DNA of 47,726 nucleotides, taken from positions 1 to 47,726 of the forward strand of contig CAJUOS010000012.1 in NCBI GenBank assembly GCA_910588075.1. The letters run 5' to 3'. Source of the DNA: an uncultured Erysipelotrichaceae bacterium. GTDB lineage: Bacteria; Bacillota_I; Bacilli_A; Erysipelotrichales; Coprobacillaceae. A program made the translations under genes and the position numbers. Positions 23,524 to 32,979 of this stretch are shown here, piece after piece (the first letter of the stretch is position 1; each line of letters begins with the position of its first letter). The notes below the pieces were generated by a model. It had not been told where the DNA came from. It worked only from the letters and a program-made list of their open reading frames with translations, and did no database searches.

Positions 23524-24422
23524 TGTGATTGCTCCTTTTCCATATATTCTTCTAATGTCAATCCAGTATCATGAAGTTTTTTTGCTAATTCTTTTCCTAC
23601 ATATCGCATATGCCATGGCTCATACCCATAATTTGTTATGGAAACTTTGTCTTGAGGATATCTTAAAATGAAACCATATTTATATCCATCACTGACAATA
23701 AACTTTCCAATAGGTGCTTGAGCAACCTTTTCACTCAAACGATCTCCTGTTAATTGATTTGAAACATCAATAGCTAATCCTAATTGATGTTCACTTCTTC
23801 CTGGATATGCACTATATTGTGATGCATATTCTTCACCATAGATTTGTACTTGTCTTTTCCAATATAATGATTGTGTTTCATTTGTACGATATCCAGAAAT
23901 AGCATAACATTTTATTCCTTTATCTTGAGCAGATAAATAAAACTCTTTATAAGCTTGAGCAGCCTCTTTTCTTAATTGTTGATGACTATCAATAACATTA
24001 ACCAAATCATCAGGAATCCATCCTTTTGGAATTTGATGCGTTTTATTTACTAATGAAGTTACGTCTTCAGGATTTTTAATTGTTGTAGCTTGAATACTCT
24101 TTGGACTATAAATCCCATTTTCATACATTTTAACAATATCTATTGTTAATGTTTGTTTTTCATTTGAATCAGCCTTTTTATATACAACTTGATATGTTCC
24201 TAATTGTGAAGAATCTATGGAATTATATTGAATATCTTCTTGATCATCATTTCCACTAATATAAGATAAGTAATCAATTTGACTATTTTGAGCTAATTGT
24301 ATTCTTTGATGTTTTAGCTTTAAAGGTTCTTTTTCTATTTTTTGCATCGAAGAACATCCACTCAATAGTATTATTCCTAACAAATATATACATATCTTTC
24401 TACTTATATTTTTAAAACTCAC
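23520..24422 (-). CDS. VanY-like M15 family D-Ala-D-Ala carboxypeptidase lipoprotein
   Basis: 300 residues starting at GTG (24422), seven bases after AGGAGG; an ATG at 24446 lies upstream of that site and is rejected. Lipobox LLSGC (Cys about 23). An Ig-like segment (about 40-110: SQIDYLSYISGNDDQEDI...GTYQVVYKK) precedes the M15B peptidase: AISGYRTNETQSLYW, YPGRSEHQLGLAIDVS with the zinc His and Asp, and YGYEPWHMRYVG with the second zinc His and catalytic Glu. It trims pentapeptide stems outside the membrane. It lies in an operon with the CapA-like gene behind a promoter that shares a direct repeat with the two-component promoter. Confidence 0.93.
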   Translation of the reverse strand: MSFKNISRKICIYLLGIILLSGCSSMQKIEKEPLKLKHQRIQLAQNSQIDYLSYISGNDDQEDIQYNSIDSSQLGTYQVVYKKADSNEKQTLTIDIVKMYENGIYSPKSIQATTIKNPEDVTSLVNKTHQIPKGWIPDDLVNVIDSHQQLRKEAAQAYKEFYLSAQDKGIKCYAISGYRTNETQSLYWKRQVQIYGEEYASQYSAYPGRSEHQLGLAIDVSNQLTGDRLSEKVAQAPIGKFIVSDGYKYGFILRYPQDKVSITNYGYEPWHMRYVGKELAKKLHDTGLTLEEYMEKEQSQ

Positions 24423-24473
24423 AATTCTACCTCCTTTATACTTCAATTTATAGGATAAACCAAGAATGTATAT

Positions 24474-24505
24474 ATTATGTATAGCAAATGTATCACTCTT
24501 GTATC
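24474..24505 (-). promoter_or_regulatory. VanY-CapA promoter with GATACA direct repeat
   Basis: On the minus strand GATACA (24500-24505), five bases, GATACA (24489-24494), nine bases, then -10 CATAAT (24474-24479). The 11-base repeat period is typical of OmpR-family binding. No normal -35 exists, so an activator is likely. The same arrangement is found before the response regulator at 27234-27265. Confidence 0.72.
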
Positions 24506-24523
24506 TTTTTATAAAATACTTGT

Positions 24524-25168
24524 TTATCTTATAAAAATACCTATTTGAGAATAAGCATTATCTATGACATAAAATTTCTTCATATATACTTTTTCTAAGC
24601 CTAAATATTTTATACAAAAATTTGTTATGTCTACTGAAAATAAAACATTTCCATTTATTAAAAACTGATATATTTTCTTTGTTTCACAATCAATCCAGAA
24701 TTCAAGATAATAATCCTGATTATTATCTTTACAAACCAATTTAACATTCCATAAAGAAACATGATTTTTAGGATTTGAAACATCACTATACATAATCGTT
24801 TCAAAGCCTGTATATTCAATAGAATGACTTATATTTATATCAGGAATAACTTTTAACGTTTGTAAACTTTTGATTTCTCTTAATAAATTTTTATTTAACA
24901 TTGTCTTATTTTCATCATTTAAAACTTCACGATGTGATGAAGAAACAATATGACTATCTTTATTATACTTTGATAAAAAATCAATTTTTTCCTCTAATTT
25001 TAAATTACTTTTTTCTATTGGTCTATTTTCATGTTCTAAATCTTCAATATAAACTTTGTTTAAAAGTCTTTCATCATTAAATTGATGAAAAATTGTAGGA
25101 GCAATAACAATCAAAAATAAAATAATAAACATACTTATAAAAACACATATCTTTTTACCTTTCATCAT
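24524..25168 (-). CDS. Membrane-anchored protein coupled to a histidine kinase
   Basis: About 214 residues: one N-terminal helix (ICVFISMFIILFLIVIAPTIF, about 6-26) then an extracytoplasmic domain with a Lys/Glu-rich linker and a beta-rich C-terminal part (SLWNVKLVCKDNNQDYYLEFWIDCETKKIYQFLINGN). The start overlaps the histidine kinase stop inside GAGGAGGAATATGATGATGA. Three consecutive ATGs are candidates and the second is taken for its spacing of six bases. No family recognised. The position, as third gene after regulator and kinase, recalls accessory proteins that tune kinases such as YycH/YycI, but no sequence similarity is claimed. Confidence 0.7.
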   Translation of the reverse strand: MMKGKKICVFISMFIILFLIVIAPTIFHQFNDERLLNKVYIEDLEHENRPIEKSNLKLEEKIDFLSKYNKDSHIVSSSHREVLNDENKTMLNKNLLREIKSLQTLKVIPDINISHSIEYTGFETIMYSDVSNPKNHVSLWNVKLVCKDNNQDYYLEFWIDCETKKIYQFLINGNVLFSVDITNFCIKYLGLEKVYMKKFYVIDNAYSQIGIFIR

Positions 25169-26558
25169 CATATTCCTCCTCAAAGTCCAATGTTATTCTT
25201 GTTCCTTGATCAAGATGACTTTCAAAATAAATTTTGGCATGATGAACATGTAATATTTCTTTAACAATAGCTAAACCTAATCCTGCTCCTCCTTGTATAC
25301 GACTTCTTGATTTATCTATCATATAAAAAGCTTCCATAATATGAGAAATTTCTTCTTGTGGCATACCTCTTCCATTATCACTTATAATAATAGTATAACC
25401 ATTTTTTACTTTTTTCCCCATAATTTCAATTTTTCCATGATAATCTGTTGCTTTAGAAGCATTATCAAGTAAATTAATAATGACTGTTTTCATTAAATCA
25501 GGTTCTAACATAACATATCCATCTTCTATATCTATTAATACCTCAATATCTTTTTTTGATATAAAAAATTCTTCTTCAATTCCTTTTAAAAAATCTGGCA
25601 TAAATACTTTTAAAAATGTAAAATCATGATTTTTTAAAACAATTAAATCCAATAACTTCATTGATAAACTCTCTAACCTTTTTCCCTCTTTAACAATATG
25701 ATCAGCATAATGAATGATTTGTTCTTCTGGTAATCTTTTAGACCTTATCATATCACCATACCCTATGATTGTTGTTAGAGGGGTTTTTAATTCATGAGCA
25801 AAATTCCCTACAAAAAGAGATTGTTTTTCAGCATTCTCTTGTATTTCATTCATTGATGTTAATAATCTATCTGACATCACATTAAAATCTTTAGTTAATT
25901 GAGCAATTTCATCATCACCTTTAATTTGAATAGGCTCAAAGTTATTATCTAATGTTATTTTCTTGGTTATAAGAGAGAGATTTTTAATCGGTGATACTAG
26001 CCATCTTGTTACAATATAAATAAAAATAGCACTTATCATTAATAAAATAATTGAATAAAATAAAAGGATTTGAAATTGTTCATCACGATTATGAAAAACG
26101 GAAGTAATTTCTCTTTTATTTTCAACAAATATTTCATCTGAAAATGGCTTTGTTGTATAAATATAATAATGTCCTTTTTCCTTAACAATACGATAACATT
26201 GTTTTTTTATGGTTAATTCATCTATAAAGTGATCTTTATTAGAAAAACTTCCATCCATATAAATAATTTTACCTTCTGTATTTCTTAAACAAAATAAAAT
26301 ATTTGTATCATTTTGAATAGTTATATCTTCTAAAAAATTAATCATATATTCAACATCAACTATATATTTAAATGATATATCATAAAAGAATAAATTGTTG
26401 AGTATTGATGAAATAATATCATTTTCATGATAAGCATTTTCAACTTCTCTTTCCAATGTTGCATGAAAACCACTTTCAATCAACATATAACTTCCAATAG
26501 AAAAGCATGACATTGTAATAACCATGATACTAAAATAAAGTTTCCAAAAAAATTTCAT
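25155..26558 (-). CDS. Sensor histidine kinase
   Basis: 467 residues. Two membrane helices (about 5-27 and 164-186) enclose a 135-residue sensor domain outside the cell. A HAMP domain follows (about 187-240: RWLVSPIKNLSLITKKI...DDEIAQLTKDFNVMSDRL). The H box FAHELKTPLTTIIGYGD has the phospho-acceptor His (about 256). The ATPase part has N box INLLDNASKA (about 363-372), G1 ISDNGRGMP, F region and G2 GAGLGLAIV. It overlaps the response regulator by four bases (ATGA). Signal unknown. The shared promoter motif links it to the VanY/CapA pair, so it probably reads an envelope signal. Confidence 0.93.
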   Translation of the reverse strand: MKFFWKLYFSIMVITMSCFSIGSYMLIESGFHATLEREVENAYHENDIISSILNNLFFYDISFKYIVDVEYMINFLEDITIQNDTNILFCLRNTEGKIIYMDGSFSNKDHFIDELTIKKQCYRIVKEKGHYYIYTTKPFSDEIFVENKREITSVFHNRDEQFQILLFYSIILLMISAIFIYIVTRWLVSPIKNLSLITKKITLDNNFEPIQIKGDDEIAQLTKDFNVMSDRLLTSMNEIQENAEKQSLFVGNFAHELKTPLTTIIGYGDMIRSKRLPEEQIIHYADHIVKEGKRLESLSMKLLDLIVLKNHDFTFLKVFMPDFLKGIEEEFFISKKDIEVLIDIEDGYVMLEPDLMKTVIINLLDNASKATDYHGKIEIMGKKVKNGYTIIISDNGRGMPQEEISHIMEAFYMIDKSRSRIQGGAGLGLAIVKEILHVHHAKIYFESHLDQGTRITLDFEEEYDDER

Positions 26559-27214
26559 TCTTCCACTTCCAATCTATATCCAATTTTATAGACGGAAACA
26601 ATTCTATGTTCTAAACCACATTTTTTTCTAACTCTTTGAATATGTAAATCAACTGTTCGACTATCTTCTAAATACATTTCATGCCAAATTGTTTCATAAA
26701 TTCTTTCTCTAAATAATGCTATATTTTTATTTTGTAAAAATAATAATAAAATATCATATTCTTTATGTGTCAGATTAATTAACTCTCCTGACTTTGTCAC
26801 TTTACGTGATAATGTATCAACACAAATATCATCTATGTATAAATATCTTGAAAGTTTATGATAACGTCTTAATACTGTTTCAACTCTTGCTAATAATTCA
26901 ATAATTTCAAATGGCTTCACAATATAATCTTCACCACCAAGTTTTAAACCTTTCACTCGATCATTCACATCACTTTTGGCAGTTAAAAATATAACAGGTA
27001 TATGTAAGGGACGAATATATTCCATTAAATCAAATCCACTCATGTATGGTAACATGACATCTAAGATAATTAAATCAAAACTTTGATGATCCAGTAAATC
27101 AATCACTTGTTGACCATCATATGCACATATACAAAAATATCCAGCATCACTCAAGTTTACTTTTACAAGTTCAGAAATATGTCGATCATCTTCTACAACC
27201 AATATTCTATTCAT
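26555..27214 (-). CDS. OmpR/PhoB-family response regulator
   Basis: 219 residues. The receiver domain (1-115) has the acidic pair VVEDDR (about 8-9), phospho-acceptor Asp in LIILDVMLPYMSG (about 53), Thr in VIFLTAKSD and Lys in EDYIVKPFE (about 98). The winged-helix output domain (about 125-217) includes LTHKEYDILLLFLQNKN, SRTVDLHIQRVRKKC and a final YKIGYRLEVE. It precedes its kinase with a four-base overlap. The promoter holds a GATACA-N5-GATACA repeat that is also found before the VanY-like gene, so autoregulation is likely. Confidence 0.94.
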   Translation of the reverse strand: MNRILVVEDDRHISELVKVNLSDAGYFCICAYDGQQVIDLLDHQSFDLIILDVMLPYMSGFDLMEYIRPLHIPVIFLTAKSDVNDRVKGLKLGGEDYIVKPFEIIELLARVETVLRRYHKLSRYLYIDDICVDTLSRKVTKSGELINLTHKEYDILLLFLQNKNIALFRERIYETIWHEMYLEDSRTVDLHIQRVRKKCGLEHRIVSVYKIGYRLEVEE

Positions 27215-27233
27215 TTCTACATCACCCCTTTTT

Positions 27234-27265
27234 ATTTTACATCAAAAATGTATCATTTTTGTATC
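27234..27265 (-). promoter_or_regulatory. Two-component operon promoter with GATACA direct repeat
   Basis: Minus strand: GATACA (27260-27265), AAAAT, GATACA (27249-27254), nine bases, -10 TAAAAT (27234-27239). Spacing is identical to the VanY-CapA promoter. No consensus -35 is present. Confidence 0.72.
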
Positions 27266-27281
27266 TTTTCTTTTAGTTTTC

Positions 27282-27312
27282 AATAAAAAAAGGATATTAT
27301 TGAATATCCTTT
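27282..27312 (-). terminator. Terminator of miaA
   Basis: AAAGGATAT / ATATCCTTT stem (27289-27297, 27304-27312) around a six-base loop, with seven T after it. The first arm is within the last miaA codons and the stop is in the loop. Confidence 0.85.
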
Positions 27313-28211
27313 AAAACTTTTTGAACAGTTTTGTTAAAATCTTCAAGATTAACCTCATACCAATGAACATCAAACTGATTTTTAAACCATGTATATTGTC
27401 TTTTAGCATATTGACGAGAATGTTTCTTGATATTTTCATAAACTTCATCTTGTGATATATGTCCTTCAAAATAATCAAACCATTCTTTATAACCAATAGC
27501 TTTCATGCTTTGATGTGTTCTTTTTAATCCTTTTTGATATAATTTTTTGACTTCATCTTCTAAACCTAAATCTCTCATTATATCAACACGATGGTTAATA
27601 CGTTCATATAAAATATCTCTATCTAATGTTAATCCTATAAAATAAGCATTATAAAGACATATATGTTGTTGGGAAGCAACTATATCACTTTTCTTTTGTC
27701 CAGTTTCTTCATATATTTCAATAGCTCTTAAAACACGTTGACGATTATTAGGATGAAGAACCTTAGCACTTTCTTCATCAATAGACATTAAATGTTGATA
27801 CAAAGATAAATTATCATAATCTTTGTATTGTTCTTTTAATGTTTTATGATTATCAGATGTCTCACTAAATTCATAATCATATAAAGCAGCTTTAATATAT
27901 AAACCTGTTCCTCCAACAATAATAGGAATCTTCCCTCTTGATATAATATCATTTATTTTTTCTCTTACAGTTTCTTGAAAATCTTTAACACTGTAATTTT
28001 GTTGTGGTTCAAGAATATTAATACAATGATGAACAATACCTTCCATTTCTTCTTGAGTTACCTTTGCAGTGCCAATATCCATTTCTTTATAAATTTGCAT
28101 AGAATCACCACTAATAATTTCTCCATTTAATTTCTTAGCTAATTCTACTCCCATTTTTGTTTTTCCCACACTCGTTGGTCCAATCACAACAAGTACTCTA
28201 GTCGTCATCAT
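27297..28211 (-). CDS. miaA: tRNA dimethylallyltransferase MiaA
   Basis: 304 residues. It adds the isopentenyl group to N6 of A37 in tRNAs reading U-starting codons; MiaB then methylthiolates the product. P-loop VIGPTSVGKTKMGVELA (about 9-25), GDSMQIYKEMDIGTAKVT (about 35-52, with the catalytic Asp), IVGGTGLYIKAALYD (about 99-113), RVLRAIEIYEETG and a C-terminal YAKRQYTWFKNQ. The start overlaps the end of the holin-fold gene by 14 bases. A second ATG three bases later is equally possible. It ends the rny-to-miaA mismatch repair/tRNA stretch. Confidence 0.95.
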   Translation of the reverse strand: MMTTRVLVVIGPTSVGKTKMGVELAKKLNGEIISGDSMQIYKEMDIGTAKVTQEEMEGIVHHCINILEPQQNYSVKDFQETVREKINDIISRGKIPIIVGGTGLYIKAALYDYEFSETSDNHKTLKEQYKDYDNLSLYQHLMSIDEESAKVLHPNNRQRVLRAIEIYEETGQKKSDIVASQQHICLYNAYFIGLTLDRDILYERINHRVDIMRDLGLEDEVKKLYQKGLKRTHQSMKAIGYKEWFDYFEGHISQDEVYENIKKHSRQYAKRQYTWFKNQFDVHWYEVNLEDFNKTVQKVLKDIQ

Positions 28212-28560
28212 CTTTATTTAATCCTAGTATACTATAAAAAATAGAAATAAATATTGAACAAAGTATTGTCAGGGAAAAAGATTGAATTTGAAAATCTGGT
28301 GATAATACATCAACTGCTAGATTTAAAACAAAGCCATTAATGACCAATTGAAATAATCCTAATGTCATAAAAGTAATAGGAAAAGCAATAACTGTTAATA
28401 CTGGCTTTACAAAAGTATTCAATAAAGATAATACAAAAGCCACTAAAAATGCTACTGTATAATCTTTTATATAAACACCTTCAAACAAATACCCCATTAA
28501 CATAATAACCGCCCCACCTAAAATCAATTTCATCACAAATTTTCCTAATCCATTTTTCAT
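28198..28560 (-). CDS. Four-helix membrane protein, phage holin superfamily IV (PF04020) type
   Basis: 120 residues, four membrane helices, with the family pattern AFLVAFVLSLLNTFVKPVLTVIAFPITFMTLGLFQLVINGFVLNLA (about 37-81). It ends in four Asp. This domain is named after mycobacterial phage holins but is widespread on chromosomes with no phage nearby, and its cellular role is unknown. It lies between mutL and miaA with overlapping starts and stops (mutL start side shared base at 28560; 14-base overlap with miaA), so it is expressed with them. Confidence 0.85.
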   Translation of the reverse strand: MKNGLGKFVMKLILGGAVIMLMGYLFEGVYIKDYTVAFLVAFVLSLLNTFVKPVLTVIAFPITFMTLGLFQLVINGFVLNLAVDVLSPDFQIQSFSLTILCSIFISIFYSILGLNKDDDD

Positions 28561-30362
28561 TAAACCACCCTCTTAAAAAGTTTTTCTAATTCATAATCAC
28601 TATAAAAAAGTATTGTTGGTCTTCCATGTGGACATACATATGGATTATCACAACGCATTAAATTATCAAAAATTGTTTGCATATCACTTGGTGATAAATA
28701 AGTATTAGCTTTTAAAGAAGCCTTACAGCTTAGAGTTGCTATTGCATGTTCTTGTAAAGCAACAACATCTAAAGAATTTTTATGCAAAACTTCTTGAATC
28801 ATTTCATCTACAAAGATATTCTCATCTATTTTTTTCATCCATAAAGGTAAGTTTCTTAAAATATAACCATGTTCTCCAAATACGTCTAAAAAGATTCCTA
28901 CTTTTTCTAATAACTCTTTTCTTTCTTCTAGTATTAAAAACTCACTCATTGGATATTCAAATTGTAAAGGAACCAATAATGGTTGCATTGTTAAATCCAA
29001 ATGAGAAAATTGTTCTTTATAATATTCATAATTAATTCTTTCTTGAGCAGCATGTTGATCTACTAAATACATTCCTTTTTCATTTTCACCAATAAGATAA
29101 GTTCCATGAATTTGAGATTTAGCATAAATCTTTTCTTTTATTGGTTTATTTTCAGGAGTCAATTTTTTTTCTTCTTTGAAATGATCAACTTGATATACTT
29201 CTTCTTTTTCTTTAACTACTGGTGTTTTTATAGGTAAAGGTGTTTTTTCTTTTGATATAATTGTTGTTGATTCTTTTGAAATAATCGATTGTGTCTGTTC
29301 TAAATCAAAAGAAACTTGATCTAATTGAGGTTTAAATTTTTCTCTTTCTGTTTGTTTATTTTTGACTTGATATTTTAAATCTACTTGTTTTAATGTGTCT
29401 TGTACTCCACTCAAAATTAAATCTCTTAATTCATGTTCCTTAGAAAAACGTACTTCTAATTTAGATGGATGAACATTGACATCTACTAAATAAGGATCAA
29501 TATCAATATTAATAATTGCGATTGGATAACGATTATCAGCCAAATAACTTCTATAAGCATTGTTTATAGCATCTATACTCATAACATTCTTAACATATCT
29601 ATGATTAACCAAAGTAATAATATTAGCTTTAGAAGCACGAGATGTATCTATTTTACTTATGTAACCATTAATTTCAAAATCATCATTGCTAATAGAAAGA
29701 GGAAGCATATTTTTAGCAGTTGCTATCCCATACATACTTGCAATAACCTCTAATAATTGACCTTTTCCATTGGTTTGAAAAATTGTTTTATTGTTATGAT
29801 ATAATCTTATTGCAATTTGAGGATATGCTAATGCAATTCTTTCAATATATTGATGTATTGCAGCAAATTCAGTATTCACTGATTTTAAATATTTTAATCT
29901 TGCAGGAACATTTTGAAAAAGTTTTGTAACTGTTATTTGAGTTCCTTGTGGTAAATCACATGTCCCTTCACTCATATACTTTCCAAATTCATATTTAACA
30001 AAACTACCTTCTTGTCCAGTAGATGTTCTTAAATCAAAATGACTAACAGAAGCAATAGATGGAATAGCTTCACCTCTAAAACCTAATGTCATAATATTAA
30101 ATAAATCATGATCATCTTTAATCTTACTTGTAGCATGACGTGAAAAACACATTTTAGCATCAATACGTTCCATTCCTTCACCATTATCTACAACTTTAAT
30201 TTTTTGCAAACCACCATCTTCAATAAAAATATCAATACGTGATGAATGAGCATCAATACTATTTTCAACCAATTCTTTTACAACACTTGATGGTCTTTCA
30301 ACAACTTCACCAGCTGCTATCTTATTAGAAAGGACATCATCTAATTGTCTAATTTTTGCCAC
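28560..30362 (-). CDS. mutL: DNA mismatch repair protein MutL with endonuclease motif
   Basis: 600 residues starting at GTG, five bases after GAGGTG. The GHKL ATPase part has VVKELVENSIDAHSS (about 26-40), VDNGEGM and LGFRGEAIPSIASVS. After a charged linker (about 330-395), the C-terminal domain holds DQHAAQERINYE, matching DQHA(x)2E(x)4E, and CPHGRP near the end. These mark the metal-dependent nicking MutL of organisms without MutH. It is 13 bases after mutS. Confidence 0.96.
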   Translation of the reverse strand: MAKIRQLDDVLSNKIAAGEVVERPSSVVKELVENSIDAHSSRIDIFIEDGGLQKIKVVDNGEGMERIDAKMCFSRHATSKIKDDHDLFNIMTLGFRGEAIPSIASVSHFDLRTSTGQEGSFVKYEFGKYMSEGTCDLPQGTQITVTKLFQNVPARLKYLKSVNTEFAAIHQYIERIALAYPQIAIRLYHNNKTIFQTNGKGQLLEVIASMYGIATAKNMLPLSISNDDFEINGYISKIDTSRASKANIITLVNHRYVKNVMSIDAINNAYRSYLADNRYPIAIINIDIDPYLVDVNVHPSKLEVRFSKEHELRDLILSGVQDTLKQVDLKYQVKNKQTEREKFKPQLDQVSFDLEQTQSIISKESTTIISKEKTPLPIKTPVVKEKEEVYQVDHFKEEKKLTPENKPIKEKIYAKSQIHGTYLIGENEKGMYLVDQHAAQERINYEYYKEQFSHLDLTMQPLLVPLQFEYPMSEFLILEERKELLEKVGIFLDVFGEHGYILRNLPLWMKKIDENIFVDEMIQEVLHKNSLDVVALQEHAIATLSCKASLKANTYLSPSDMQTIFDNLMRCDNPYVCPHGRPTILFYSDYELEKLFKRVV

Positions 30363-30375
30363 AATTTCACCTCAT

Positions 30376-32871
30376 TTATATTAATTTTTTTAATTCTATT
30401 AATGTACTCAATGCGTCCAATGGTGATAAAGTCATTGGATCAATACGTTCTAATGCTTTTTCAACTTGACTTTCTTTAATCATCAGTGAAGGTTGTTGTA
30501 AAGATTCACTGACCACAGTTTCAATTTCATTATTCTCTAAAGATTGAAGAATAATTTTTGCTCGTTCAATAACTTGATCAGGTAATTTAGCTAATTGAGC
30601 AACATTGATACCATATGAACGATGACTTCTGCCTTCTTTAATTTTATATAAGAAAACAATATGATCACCTTCTACTGATGCACTTGCATGAACATTTTGA
30701 ATATGGAATTTTTCATCCATCATAGTTAATTCATGATAATGTGTTGAAAACAAAGTAACACATTGAATTTTAGTTGCTATGTATTCAATCATAGCTTGAG
30801 CAATAGCCATACCATCAAAAGTTGCTGTTCCTCTTCCAATTTCATCAAATATAATTAAAGAATTTTCTGTTGCATAACGTAAAGCATTATTCGCTTCTAA
30901 CATTTCTACCATGAATGTAGATTGTCCAGAAATCAAATCATCACTTGCTCCAATACGTGTAAATATTTGATCAAATATAGGTAATGTTGCTTGATCACAT
31001 GGAACAAATGAACCAATTTGAGCCATAATAACACATAAAGCCACTTGTCTCATATATGTTGATTTCCCACCCATATTAGGTCCTGTAATTAATAAAACAG
31101 GTTCATTTTCATGAATATGAGTATCATTAGGTACATAATTTTGTTTTGACATCACTTGTTCAATAACTGCATGACGACCATTCTTTATATCGACAATATG
31201 TTGTTGATTAAAAGTTGGTCTTATATATCCATTATGACTTGCTTTTGAAGCTAATGATTGATATACATCCACTTGTGCTATAATACTTGCTACATCTTGA
31301 ATTAAATGAACATCTTTTTTTATATATTCTCTCATTTGTACAAAGATTTCATATTCTAAAGCAATCATTCTATCATTAGCACTCAAGATTTTAGCCTCCA
31401 TTTCTTTTAATTCAGGAGTTACAAATCTTTCAGCATTAGAAATACTTTGTTTTCTTGTATATTCAAATTCATCTTTAACCATTGGTAAATAACTTTTTGT
31501 AATTTCAATAAAATATCCAAATACCCTGTTATATCCAACTTTTAAACCTTTAATACCAGTTTTTTCTCTTTCTCTTTGTTCAAAATCACTTAACCATTGT
31601 TTTCCATTCTCTCTCATATAACGAAGCTCATCTAATTCTTCATTATAACCTTTTTTAATTATCCCACCTTCTTTTAAAGTTAATGGTGGATTATCAATAA
31701 TAGCTTGATCAATCAATTCTGTAATATGAGATAAATCTATTAATTGTTCTGCTAATTCATTTGTATATGAATAATCTAAAGATAATAATTGATGTTTTAA
31801 TTCAGGAATCACTTTTAATGAAGCCCCAATCCATTTTAAATCTCTGGCATTTACATTTCCAAAAGCAATACGTCCTGCCAATTTTTCTATATCATAAATA
31901 TCATTAATAATATCTTTTATTGTTTCTCTTTCAATAAAATTATCAATAAGAACTTCAATAATATCCATTCTTTGTTCTATTTTTTCTTGATTAATTAATG
32001 GTCTTTCAATCCACTGTCTTAAAAGTCTACCACCCATTGCTGACTTTGTATCATCAAGTAACCATTGTAAAGTTCCATAATTTTCATTATCTGCATTTTT
32101 AATTAATTCTAATGATTTTTTTGTATAAGAATCCATATAAATATAATCATCAGTTTTCACTTCTTGAATCATTTGAATATGACTTAATTCTCTTTTTTGA
32201 GTATCTATCATATAATTTAATAATAAAGAACAAACTTTTATTTCTTTTAAATCTTTTATTTTATCAAATACTTTTTTATAAGCTTCATTAAATTTATCAT
32301 TTTCATAATAAGAGATAAGGATATGTTCAAATTGTAATGATTGATCATTAACAACAATTTCTTTCAATCCTAAAGAATCAATTTGATTTTTTAATAAATG
32401 TTCCTGTTTATCAATATTCAGAACATAAAATTCACCAGTTGAAATATCACAATATGCTAAAGTATAATTAAAATCAAATATACCTAATGCTCCTATATAA
32501 TTATTTCTTTTTTCATTTAAAGAAGAATCCATAATTGTCCCTGGTGTTATAATTTGAACAACTCCACGTTCTACAATTCCTTTTTTACTAGGATCAGTTA
32601 ACTGTTCTACAATAGCAACCTTATGTCCTAAATCAATTAATTTTTGAATATAACCACTAACTGAATGATAAGGAACTCCACACATAGGAACTCTTTCTTT
32701 AACACCTGCATTCTTTCCTGTTAAAGCTAAGTCTAATGCTTTTGATGTTATAATCGCATCATCAAAAAACATTTCATAGAAATCACCTAATCTAAACATA
32801 ACAATAGAATCTTGATTTTCTTCTTTAATTTTTAAATATTGCATCATCATTGGCGAATATTTTTGTTTCAT
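30376..32871 (-). CDS. mutS: DNA mismatch recognition protein MutS
   Basis: 831 residues, slightly short of the usual 850-870. Mismatch-binding domain: FRLGDFYEMFFDDA with the Phe-x-Glu wedge (about 27-40). Connector, core and clamp follow. The ATPase domain has GPNMGGKSTYMRQ (about 593-605), FTRIGASDDLISGQSTFMVEM and IFDEIGRGTATFDG (about 672-685), with THYHELT. The C-terminal tail is short. It has its own promoter and forms an operon with mutL, the holin-fold gene and miaA. Confidence 0.96.
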   Translation of the reverse strand: MKQKYSPMMMQYLKIKEENQDSIVMFRLGDFYEMFFDDAIITSKALDLALTGKNAGVKERVPMCGVPYHSVSGYIQKLIDLGHKVAIVEQLTDPSKKGIVERGVVQIITPGTIMDSSLNEKRNNYIGALGIFDFNYTLAYCDISTGEFYVLNIDKQEHLLKNQIDSLGLKEIVVNDQSLQFEHILISYYENDKFNEAYKKVFDKIKDLKEIKVCSLLLNYMIDTQKRELSHIQMIQEVKTDDYIYMDSYTKKSLELIKNADNENYGTLQWLLDDTKSAMGGRLLRQWIERPLINQEKIEQRMDIIEVLIDNFIERETIKDIINDIYDIEKLAGRIAFGNVNARDLKWIGASLKVIPELKHQLLSLDYSYTNELAEQLIDLSHITELIDQAIIDNPPLTLKEGGIIKKGYNEELDELRYMRENGKQWLSDFEQREREKTGIKGLKVGYNRVFGYFIEITKSYLPMVKDEFEYTRKQSISNAERFVTPELKEMEAKILSANDRMIALEYEIFVQMREYIKKDVHLIQDVASIIAQVDVYQSLASKASHNGYIRPTFNQQHIVDIKNGRHAVIEQVMSKQNYVPNDTHIHENEPVLLITGPNMGGKSTYMRQVALCVIMAQIGSFVPCDQATLPIFDQIFTRIGASDDLISGQSTFMVEMLEANNALRYATENSLIIFDEIGRGTATFDGMAIAQAMIEYIATKIQCVTLFSTHYHELTMMDEKFHIQNVHASASVEGDHIVFLYKIKEGRSHRSYGINVAQLAKLPDQVIERAKIILQSLENNEIETVVSESLQQPSLMIKESQVEKALERIDPMTLSPLDALSTLIELKKLI

Positions 32872-32897
32872 TTTATCACATCCTTAATAACTCAAAC

Positions 32898-32926
32898 ATT
32901 ATATCATAAAATGTCAAATAATGAAA
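32898..32926 (-). promoter_or_regulatory. Promoter of mutS-mutL
   Basis: TTTCAT (32921-32926), 17-base spacer, TATAAT (32898-32903) on the minus strand, in the gap after the cotE terminator. Confidence 0.68.
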
Positions 32927-32945
32927 CGAATTCATTTTTGATATA

Positions 32946-32979
32946 AATTAAAAAGCAAATAATAAATGACTATTTGCTT
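32946..32979 (-). terminator. Terminator of cotE
   Basis: AAGCAAATA / TATTTGCTT stem (32953-32961, 32971-32979) followed by a T-rich tract. The first arm starts in the cotE stop codon. Confidence 0.8.

Noticed and set aside
28198..28560. Prophage signal from a holin-type protein
   Set aside because: The PF04020 fold is common on chromosomes. It is embedded between mutL and miaA with no phage genes nearby.
28736..29035. Plus-strand open frame antisense to mutL (and similar frames antisense to guaB, rny, miaB and recA)
   Set aside because: They lie wholly inside well-supported genes, lack ribosome sites and have compositions explained by the opposite strand.
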